A stretch of 64,000 bases of DNA, from assembly GCF_030272615.1 (NCBI RefSeq), contig NC_081413.1, positions 164,023,080-164,087,079 on the forward strand. Direction: 5' to 3'. Below, piece after piece: positions 55,341-64,000 of this stretch. The translations under genes and the position numbers were made by a program. The notes beneath the pieces were generated by a model. It was not told the DNA's origin. It worked only from the letters and a program-made list of their open reading frames with translations, and made no database searches. The stretch's first letter is position 1. Each line of letters opens with the position of its first letter. The stretch is from Cryptomeria japonica (lineage: Eukaryota > Streptophyta > Pinopsida > Cupressales > Cupressaceae).

Positions 55341-55900
55341 GTAGTTTATGTGGCTATCAAAGATGGATCAGATGAAGAAAGGTATGAAGAAAAATCCCTA
55401 ATATCTCACATAAATACTAATGATTCTTGTATCATAGATAGTGGATGCTCACATCACATGACAGGTGATAAACACAAGTTTCTTATGTTAGAAGATTATG
55501 ATGGAGGCTATGTAAGATTTGGTAATGATGCACCATGTCCGGTAAAAGGTAAAGGATCTATAACACTTCTTGACAATGCAAGATGCAATTATGTTTATTG
55601 GGTTGAAGGTTTGAAATACAATTTGTTGAGTTTAGTACAGCTAAACAATACAAGTTACCAAATAGAATTTCAGAAAGGAATTGTCAAAGTTCATGACAAC
55701 CATGGAAAGTTAGCTGCTACCGGGACACAAACAAAAGGTAACACATTTTACCTTGACTCAACTCAGAATAAGTGTCTGTATGTAAAGATAGATGATACCT
55801 GGTTATGGCATAAAAGGTTTTATCATGTAAATTTTGATAATCTGATCAAAATAAGCAAGAAGCACCGAGTAAGAGGTCTACCGAGTTTGGAAAAACCTGA
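55341..55900 (+). pseudogene. Element G: aspartic protease and pre-integrase region
   Basis: NDSCIIDSGCSHHMTGDKHK contains the DSG site; sister F has Trp instead of Cys before IIDSG. It is followed by FGNDAPCPVKGKGSITL, VYWVEGLKYNLLSLVQLNN and TQTKGNTFYLDS, in the same frame as gag and integrase. Confidence 0.9.
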
Positions 55901-56861
55901 GAATGCTATGTGCCGAGAATGCCAGATGGGTAAAATGACAAGATCAAGCTTTACAAGTAAGTCCTACACTTATAAGGGAATTTTAGATCTTGTGCACACT
56001 GATCTTTGTGGTCCTATGAAAGTTCAAAGTTATTATGGTGATAAATATTTCATATTATTTGTGGATGATTATTCAAGGATGATGTCAGTTATGTTTTTAA
56101 AAGAAAAATTAGAAGCTTTTCAAATGTTTAAATGGTTCAAGGCAAGAGTTGAAAATGAAATAGGAAGATAACTGAAATGTCTTAGATCAGATAGTGGAGG
56201 AGAGTTCACATCTGATGAGTTCAACTTATTCTACAATGATCATGGTATTAAAAGATAAGTCTCTGCACCCAGAACTCCACAACAAAATGGAATAGCTGAG
56301 AGAAGAAATAGATCTATTGTGGATTGTTCCAGAACCCTGATGATTGAAAAGAAAGTGCCAAAAATATTTTGGAGAGAAGCAATAAGCACAACAGTTTACA
56401 CCCTGAACTGAGTACAACTGAAGAAAGGAACTTTGAAGACACCATATGAGATTTGGTATGACAAGAAACCTAATGTAAGTTATTTTAAAATCTTTGGAAG
56501 TAGATGCTATGTACATAAGGATGATAGAAATGGCAAGTTTGATCAGAAAAGTGAAGAAGGAACATTTCTTGGTTATTCTTCTAGAAGTAAAGCATTTAAA
56601 TGTCTAATCAAATCATCTAACAAAATAGTAGAAAGTACAAATGTGAAAATTGATGAATTTGCAGAAAGAAATGACGAAGGAAACTCCAAAGAACCAGAAG
56701 ATTATGATGAATTTGTCTATGTTCAACTGACAAGTCCTACTAAGAAAACTACAGAAGAAAATGAAGAGAATATCCACTTATCAAGTGATGAAGAAGATCA
56801 TACAGAGCCTACCGAGCCTGTATTAGCAAAGTATGTCAAAAGACATCATGCATCAAGTTAG
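55785..56861 (+). pseudogene. Element G: integrase
   Basis: Zinc-binding part WLWHKRFYHVNFDNL ... MCRECQMGKMTRSS (HHCC). Catalytic core HTDLCGPMKVQS, VDDYSRMMSVMFLKEKLEAF, then stops at 56169 (GR*LK, shared with F), about 56256 and about 56409, with PQQNGIAERRNRSIV between. The C-terminal part is FGSRCYVHKDDRNGK, GTFLGYSSRSKAFKC and an acidic linker to TAG 56859. Each stop but the shared one is a Gln or Arg codon in F. Confidence 0.88.
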
Positions 56862-56885
56862 ATTATAGGAGATAAGGATGATCCA

Positions 56886-57827
56886 GTGATGACAAGGAAC
56901 AAACTGATACAGAACGCATGTCTGATATCTGAATTTGAATTGAGGATAGTGAAAGAGGCATTTAACAATGAAGATTGGATAAATGCTATGATAGAAGAGA
57001 TTGATCAAATCAAGAAGAATGACACATGGACACTGGTCCCAAGACCGAAGGACAAAAATGTAATCGGTACAAAGTGGATTTTCAGAAACAAGCTGAATGA
57101 AAAAGGTGAGGTCATTCAAAATAAAGCAAGACTAGTTTGCAAAGGTTATGCCCAAGAAGAAGGAATTGATTATGGTGAGACTTTTGCACCTATGGCTAAA
57201 CTTGAAGGAGTAAGAACATTGTTGGCATATGCTGCTTTCAAGAATTTCAAGGTATATCAAATGGATGTCAAATCTGCATTTCTAAATGGTATATTAGAAG
57301 AAGAAGTTTTTATTGAACTGTCTAAAGGATTTGTTGAAGACAAGAATAAAGATCAGGTATGTAAATTGAACAAAGCTTTATATGGTTTGAAACAAGCACC
57401 TAGAGCATGGTATGAAAGACTGCACTCTTATTTAATCAAGATTGGTTTTATAAGAACAAGTGAAAACAACAATATGTACATGAAGAATGATGAAAATGGA
57501 ATACTGATCTCAGCCATATTTGTTGATGATATTATCTTTTGTGGAAATAACTCTCTATGCAAGAACTTTGGAAATGAAATGAGCAAAGAATTTGAGATGT
57601 CATTAATCGGTGAGATAAAGTATTTTATAGGTTTACAAATACTGCAAATGAAAAATGAGATTTTCATTACTCAATCCAAGTACATAAAGGAAATCTTGAA
57701 GAAATTTGGAATGGAGGATTCAAAACCAGTAAGTACTCCTATGACTACCAACTTTAAATTAACAAAGAATGATGAATCTGCATCTGTTGATGAGACACTT
57801 TACCAATCCATGATTGGAAAACTATAA
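56886..57827 (+). pseudogene. Element G: reverse transcriptase (313-codon open stretch)
   Basis: [116 protein letters not shown] and the catalytic [14 protein letters not shown], then GLQILQMKNEIFITQSKYIK. The domain is open throughout. It ends at TAA 57825 (MIGKL*YVV), where F has CAA. Confidence 0.92.
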
Positions 57828-58457
57828 TATGTTGTTCACAGCAGGCCAGACATAGCACATGCAGTAGGTATAGTTGCAAGATTCTCTGCAGATCCTAAGG
57901 AAACACACATGACAACAATCAAGAAAATTTTCAGATACTTGAAAGGCATTGAAGATTATGGCTTAGTATATCAGAAAGGAAATAACTTTGATTTAAAATT
58001 TTATACTGATGTTGATTGGGCAGGCAACATTGATGACAAAAAAAGCACAAGTGGAGGAGAAAGACTAGTGAGTTGGCTTAGCAAAAAACAAGGATGTGTT
58101 TCACAGTCAACAACAAAAGCTAAATACGTTGCTGCAGCATTGAATTGTACCAACATAGCATGGATCAAACAACTGTTGGAAGGTATAAATGAGAAACTTA
58201 CCGAGCCAGTAACTATATTCCATGACAATACTAGTGCCATTAACATTTCAAAGAATCCTATTATGCACTCTAAGACAAAGCACATCTCTATCAAATATCA
58301 TTATCTTAGAGAAGAAGCTCAAGAGAAGAAAGTGGTGTTGGAGTATGTTAGCACAAAGGAACAAATAGTAGATATCTTCACCAAGCCACTGCCAAGGGAC
58401 ACTTTTGAGTATCTCAAAAGTAAGTTAGGGGTCCTACCCCTATCTTCCATTCACTGA
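57828..58457 (+). pseudogene. Element G: RNase H and polyprotein end
   Basis: Same frame: HSRPDIAHAVGIVARFSADP, KKIFRYLKGIEDYGLVYQKG, DVDWAGNIDDKKSTSGGERL, FHDNTSAINISKNPIMHSKT, DIFTKPLPRDTFEYLKSKLG, ending LPLSSIH and TGA. Compared with F, five codons (AFFLG) are missing after TSGG, an in-frame deletion in a conserved block. Confidence 0.9.
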
Positions 58458-58844
58458 CCAAGTTCGGTGAAGGCATCAATTCGATGACTCTATAGAATAT
58501 CTTTTAGGAGTTGATGTTGATTTACACACTTTAGGATGTTTTCTAAAGGTGTGCAGGAAAAAATTACAGGGAAAAGGAATTGATGTCAAAATGATCTGAC
58601 CGAGACTAAGTTGAGACATAACAGCAGGAAATCGCTTCATACAGGAAGAAATTATGTTTTAGTTCTTTACTTTTTGGCATTGTTGTCAAAGGGGGAGAAG
58701 ACTATAGAAAAGAGGAGAATACTAATGTATGGGGGAGAAGACTGATAACAGGAGGAGAGCATTTCAGCATTTCAGAATCTCACAGCAATCCCAATCAATT
58801 AGGTCAAATCAATTGGTTTTTCCATCAATGCCAAAGGGGGAGAT
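58458..58844 (+). other. Element G 3' untranslated region and polypurine tracts
   Basis: Final tract AAAGGGGGAGAT at 58833-58844; earlier look-alikes CAAAGGGGGAGAAG (about 58687) and TGGGGGAGAAGAC (about 58730). Confidence 0.82.
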
Positions 58845-60324
58845 TGTTGGCATTTCAATAAGGATATTGAGAAGGTTGTTGATGATTATGGATATAACTG
58901 ATCAAGGATGTTTATTGTCTTAATACTATTATTTTGTCATTGATGTCAAGAAATTGATTTTCTAATTCAGTATGATGTTGCCATATCTTAAGAAGTATGA
59001 TTTGATGAGTATAAAGATGTCAGTAAAAGACACAAAAAGAATGTAATGAATAAGGGGAGGAATAAGTTATTCAATGGGCAACTATTACTGAGTTAGACAA
59101 TGATGAGATCATGATGTTTAGAGTGTTTTGATATCCTACATATGTTATTGATTGTAAGGTTAATACTATACTATGTTACCAAGCAAAGAACCTAGTTGGT
59201 AAACCCTAAGGAACCTAGTTGGTAAACCCTAAGGTTATCGCTATCGATTAATGAAGGAAGAATGTCTACCATGTGAAGTTTAGTATTTACTGAGTTGCAA
59301 CTGAGTAGTAACAAAATGCATTGAATGAATAAAAGCACTATCTAATGAAGGAAGCTGATGAGTTGGAACTGATTAAATGATTGGTATGCCGTGCATGAAG
59401 TTTGTTAAAGAATCTATGGTAAAGGAAAATTGGCAAGAAGATCTACAGCTCAGATTGAACCGCAATACCCTAGCACAAGTTCCAAGAAATGTATGCAAGT
59501 TCCAAGGTGGGGTAAAATGTTTTTAGATCGAAGGATAAATTGAACCTAGTGAAGATTGAAGATCTAATGGCTATGATTGATCATGGGATATGTGATCAAG
59601 GAGATTAAGCGGTTGGCAAATTGTTTATAAATAAGGAACTGTTGATAAACAATGTATGCGGGAAAGTGTATGCACAGGGATGCTACATAGTGATTACCAA
59701 GCACAGAAGCTTGAAGAACTATCTGAATAACAGAGTATAGAGCCCAGCATATGGACAAGATAAGTCCTATTGTATTGAGCAAATAAGAATCTACTTTAGC
59801 ATTTTAGATGTGAAGTTGCAGATAGATTTTTATTACTGTTATTTTGTGAAGTGATATAAAATCTCTTAACCGAGTGGACTTAACAGTCTTATTTGTAAAA
59901 CCCTCTAGCAAGGTGACATTCTGATTGAGTGTTTGAAATCCTTTAACAAGGTCACTTCTAACAAGATGAAGATCCTAACAGATTTGAGGGTAATCCCTTA
60001 ATCGGGTCACATCTAGCAATGTGTTTGTAATCTTTAACAAGATTTGCTTTTAACTGAGCATACTCTAGAAGAGTATATTTCTTAGCGGGTCCGAAATCCC
60101 ACAGTGGTTTTTCCCTATTTGGGTTTCCACGTTAAATTTGGTGTTATGATGTTTATATGCTTTTGCGATTGTATGTTTAGCAGTTTTAGTTATATTACTG
60201 AAGTATATGTTACCGAGGTTGAATCTGTTGTTTTTATGGAAGATTAAGGTTGTATAATTCACCCCCCCCCCTCTCATCTTATTAGCTTGGCATCCGTACT
60301 TAACATTAAGTATCAGAACTATCA
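58845..60324 (+). repeat. 3' LTR of element G
   Basis: Starts TGTTGGCATTTCAATAAGG directly after the polypurine tract, lacking the ~35-base segment present at the start of the other family LTRs. It contains a tandem duplication of GAACCTAGTTGGTAAACCCTAAG at about 59188-59233. Ends CAGAACTATCA. Confidence 0.92.
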
Positions 60325-60508
60325 TTTATATATATATATATGATATACCCATATATACTTATATATATGTATATGTACATATGTATATGTATATATACAT
60401 ATATATGTATACACATATGTATATATACATATATATGTATACACATACACATATACATATACATATAAATATGTACATATATATGTGTGTGTATATATAT
60501 ATATATGA

Positions 60509-60588
<80 letters not shown>

Positions 60589-60654
60589 ATACATACATAC
60601 ATACAATATATGTATGTATGTATGTATGTATGTACACACACACATACATATATA
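60325..60654. repeat. TA array with a long (CA)n(TG)n palindrome
   Basis: 60325-60510 is TA-rich. Then an AC run (60511-60540) is immediately followed by a TG run (60542-60586), CATACATA repeats and TGTATGTA repeats. All long frames here are repeat artefacts. Confidence 0.92.
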
Positions 60655-62089
60655 TAGGAGACATTTATTAAGAGTATAATAAATGGAAAATTTTGTTATT
60701 TATTTGTCAAACCCCCATTTATATTCATCAAATATGTGTGTGTGTGTGTGTGTAGTGTGGTAGTAAAGGGTTCATTAGCTTAGACATGTGAAAACTAGGA
60801 ATAAAACCCATTCACATCAATATACATTAGGGAAATAATCAATAGGCCCAACTACAAACCCTTGGGAGAGCTAGAAAAAATGATTGATTATTACATGTTG
60901 AGTGATTTGATTGACTAGAATAAGATAGATGCAAGAACTAGGCTAGAGTAGCTACATATATGAAAACTTTAAGAACAAATCTAGAAACGGGGATCAAAAG
61001 GGAACCTATGTCTACAATTTGAACCTGAAAATGCTAGACTATGTGGCTAGGCATCTTAGTCCTAAAGTTGTCTGATGTAGATATCAAGAACAGATTTAAG
61101 ATTAGGATGTCCCTCAGAATATCTCCCTAATTTTTTTTGAAAACGTTCCAGACACTTCAAATTTATCTGAAATGTTTAGGGTTTTCTTCTTCTTCTTCTT
61201 CAAATTCTAAATCTCTTCATCTTAATCTATAATCCTTCTCTATCAAATCTAAAATCTACACACACATGAGAAGAAAATGGTGTTGGGTTGTATAGGGGCT
61301 TGTCTAAGTCAAATCTCAGGTTGAAAGTAACCTTACAAAAATGATTATTAGAAAGTGAGATTACCCTTACAGGGTAGAGACTAAATCTAAAATGAAATGT
61401 TGAATTGGAGAGCTAAAATGAGATTATTATGCCTTTAGTTGACAATGCAATTCTCTTAGGACAAGTCCTCCAAGTGTTGATGCAATAGCATGACAAATCA
61501 TCAAAAAATCTATCATGAAAATATAATTGAAAACAATTTATTGTAGCTTGATGATCCTTATACTCAAATCTTCTCTAAAATGGAGAATAATAATTCTTGA
61601 ATTAAAATGATAGCTTATGAAGAGACAATGAAATGAATTAAGGGTGATGTATTACATAGGATTCTCAAGGTAATTTTCATTTTAGGCTAACTTACAATGA
61701 TCATATCCTAATTTTGAGACGAGAATTAGAAATGTTAAAGTTGACACACTACTCATGAATTTTTAGCCAAAAAGCATCACACACTTTAGATTTTTGTGAA
61801 GTGTCCTAATGGAAAAGGTTCAAATTTTAAGGGAAGCAAGATAATAGGGACCTAATATCAAATCTAGAATTTATAGTAGGATTGAGAATATTTAAGTGGA
61901 TATTAAAGACCCATATAGACTTGAAATGATATAGGAGAGAGGGCACACTTAAAGTATAGACCCAAATAGAAATGCGTTGAAGTTTTAAAGTAAGATAAGA
62001 CTCATATTATTGAGTTGAGTATTAATTGAAGACAATAAATTATCCTAGAATACTTACAGATATAAGAAAACTAAATTGAGTAATAGGAG

Positions 62090-62169
62090 AGTGTGAAATT
62101 GGACTTAATAATTAAAGGAGTACAATTTACAAAACTGTATGTATATGTATACACACACGCATGTGTGTG

Positions 62170-62258
<89 letters not shown>

Positions 62259-62373
62259 CATACATATATACATATACATATATACATACATATACATATA
62301 TATGTATATGTATGTATGTATGCATGTATGTACATATACATATATATCTATGTAGATATGTATATGTATATAT
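62090..62373. repeat. TG/TA microsatellite next to LTR copy
   Basis: An uninterrupted TG run at 62182-62252 (71 bases) is followed by TACATATA repeats. Only a ~20-base remnant of this array exists at the matching place in the left arm (about 37693-37712). Confidence 0.92.
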
Positions 62374-62771
62374 TGTTGAATTTTTTAAATCTCTAAACCA
62401 TGTTAGAAGTAAAGATTTAGTGTTGATACCATGTTGAATTTTACAGCACAAGCCCGTAAGATCAAACAACAAACTAAAACACCTACAAATGAGTGTAGAA
62501 AGAAAAAAATGCCATATTTCTCAAAATAAAATATTACAAGATGAATTACAATTGTACAATGAGGTGCTTATAAATAAAGCACAAAGATACCCTAATATAA
62601 ATTTAGGATAACTAAAGTGCAAGCATGAGGAGCTTAAAAAATATCATTTCTAGCTAAAATAGATGCACAAAAGTTGAACTAGATGCACAACTAAAACAAC
62701 TAGAAGCGTAAAAGCACAACTAAGTGAAATTAAACAAAAAAAGCATAACTTCTTGTTAAAATTCTCTAATG
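62374..62771 (-). repeat. Complete E-family 3' LTR in the right arm
   Basis: Minus-strand start CATTAGAGAATTTTAAC (TG changed to CA), end AAAAAATTCAACA. It aligns with 19504-19902 over its length. It is preceded on the minus strand by the purine tract TTAAGGGGGG and the ~475-bp tandem repeats. Confidence 0.8.
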
Positions 62772-64000
62772 CCCCCCTTAATTGAAACTTTGGGTGAAGT
62801 AGAAAACCTCTAAATACATGAATGCAAGATGGGTCCCAACAACTAAAGGCTTGATTAGGTTCCCAAGTACAAACCAAAGAAAATTAATGCAACTCTCAAA
62901 ATCGAAGAAAAGGAGAAAAAATCACTGGGAGAAAACTCCTCTCCAAAATAGAGAAAATAAGGAATGAAGGACTAAGAATCCTCCAATAAAATAATGCCCC
63001 CCAAAAATATGAACATGAAGAACATCCTCGGAGCACAAAGAAGTTGTAGACAATTATTGAACGATAACTACTATAGTGTTGAATGAAGAACCTCCTCTAA
63101 AACCAAGTTGATGATTAGGATCAAGAAGACAATAATATGCATGAGAACCCCCAACAACACTACTCAAACAAACATATGAAAAACATTTATTAGTCAAAGA
63201 TACAAATGGCGCATGAATTTGCATGAGTTAGTCCAACGACACTACTCAACCATGCAACAGGAAACTACTAGTCGAAAATATATGTGCCAATAGTCTAAAG
63301 AACTTTGATCAACAAAAGATCAAAGGTCACCTCCACAAACTGGAATGAAAGAGTGTCTATATGGTAAAAGCTCCATCTCACCAAAATACAGGCACTACAT
63401 CTAACTAGTATTTACCTAGTGAGAGAAAACTCCTTTCCAAAAGAGAAAAAAAGGAATGAAGGACTAAGAAAATTGAAACATGAAGAACATCCTCGAAGCA
63501 CAAAGAAGTTGTAGACAACTATTGAATGATAAATACAATAGTGTTGAATGAAGGACCTCCACTTAAATCAAGATGATGATCAAGATCAAGAAGACAATAA
63601 TTTGTAATGTGAGTGCGCCAAACAATACTACTCGAACAAATAGATGGCAAATAGAGGTAAAAATATAGTAGGCAAAGATATAAATGACACATGAATTTGC
63701 ACGAGTGACCCCAATGACACTACTAAACCATGCTAGAATACACTACTAATAAAAAATATAGGTGCCAATACTTTGAAAACCACTAATCAACAAGATGGAA
63801 GGTCACCCCCACAAAATTGGAATGCAAGATTGTATAGGGTAAAAGCTCCATCTCACCAAAATACAACCACTAAATTTGGCAAGTACATAGGAACAAATAC
63901 TAAATACATAGCTCACTCCAAAGAGAAAGCAAGGAAGCATTAGCACCAATAGTAGAAACCCCCCATAATGTTGACAAGGGAGAGAAATGATAGGTTGATT
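62772..64000 (-). repeat. Element E 3' untranslated region, inverted copy with ~475-bp tandem duplication
   Basis: CTCCATCTCACCAAAATACA occurs at 63371 and 63846 and marks two tandem units, as in the left arm (36580, 37055). No coding content. It runs off the window. Confidence 0.8.

Larger units (their letters stand above)
52727..60324 (+). mobile_element. Ty1-copia LTR retrotransposon G (plus strand, defective)
   Basis: LTRs 52727-54222 and 58845-60324; iMet-type site at 54225-54236, polypurine tract at 58833-58844. Gag, protease, integrase, RT and RNase H lie in one continuous frame, 54288-58457, interrupted by seven stop codons and no frameshift. It is flanked by TA-array sequence on both sides (TATAT before, TTTAT after), so the target duplication is imperfect or hidden. 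Sister of F in inverted orientation. Confidence 0.94.
60655..64000 (-). repeat. Right arm of giant inverted repeat, outer part
   Basis: 60655-62060 is the reverse complement of 37700-39115 (for example GGAGACATTTATTAAGAGTA at 60657 against TACTCTTAATAAATGTCTCC-type sequence ending near 39115). 62740-64000 is the reverse complement of 36441-37695. It reaches the window edge still matching. Confidence 0.87.

Noticed and set aside
52727-60324. Autonomous, currently active copia element G
   Set aside because: The frame is continuous but holds seven stop codons and a deletion in RNase H, so it cannot make its own polyprotein.
60306-60671. Open frames over the (CA)n/(TG)n block at the right arm
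   Set aside because: Same artefact; Thr-His and Cys-Val repeats only.
36441-64000. Terminal inverted repeats of a giant DNA transposon
   Set aside because: The arms contain LTR, purine-tract and microsatellite sequence, no transposase is visible, and the right arm is not finished within the window, so a segmental inverted duplication explains it better.
36441-64000. CRISPR array or prokaryotic repeat system in the short repeats
   Set aside because: Repeats are microsatellites or LTRs without regular unique spacers, and the DNA is clearly plant nuclear.

Overview
The window is plant nuclear DNA made almost entirely of transposable elements. It is AT-rich, has no recognisable host gene, tRNA or rRNA, and consists of nested Ty1-copia-type LTR retrotransposons, two coding-but-polymerase-less LTR elements, a LINE and long TA/CA/TG arrays. 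This points to a seed plant with a large, repeat-dense genome. A conifer-like genome is possible, but nothing here proves the species. Element names (A, N, E, B, C, D, F, G) are mine.

Layout. (i) 1-17165: a minus-strand L1-type LINE (ORF1 plus the start of the ORF2 endonuclease) is split by copia element A (1906-16851, minus, target duplication CCCAA). A is itself split inside its protease/integrase junction by element N (6380-14156, minus, duplication CCTCT). N has a long open gag-protease-like frame and no polymerase. (ii) 17166-19503: unassigned DNA. (iii) 19504-37695: a non-coding LTR element E (plus strand) whose body is opened by two younger insertions. These are B (20294-28328, duplication ACTTT; a coiled-coil/zinc-knuckle ORF plus a long ORF of unknown family, no reverse transcriptase) and C (29083-36435, duplication CAATC; a complete but stop-ridden copia gag-pol). 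(iv) 36441-64000: a giant inverted repeat. Its left arm is 36441-40475, its hairpin loop about 40476-40990, and its right arm 40990-42909 continuing at 60325-64000. The right arm was opened inside a TA-rich array by a solo LTR (D, 42910-44438), a mosaic fragment (44439-45065), copia element F (45066-52426, minus) and its sister G (52727-60324, plus).

How it fits together. The clean target duplications give a relative order: LINE before A before N, and E before B and C. A, C, F and G each carry recognisable gag, protease, integrase, reverse transcriptase and RNase H, but all are broken by stops or frameshifts. Most stops are explained by C-to-T change at CAA, CAG or CGA codons, as expected for methylated, silenced repeats. 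N and B have LTRs, polypurine tracts and target duplications but no polymerase; B also has a clear iMet primer site. They would have needed enzymes supplied in trans. The most unusual structures are the palindrome with its TA-array landing site, the B element with its unrecognised second protein, and the F/G pair, which share premature stop codons.
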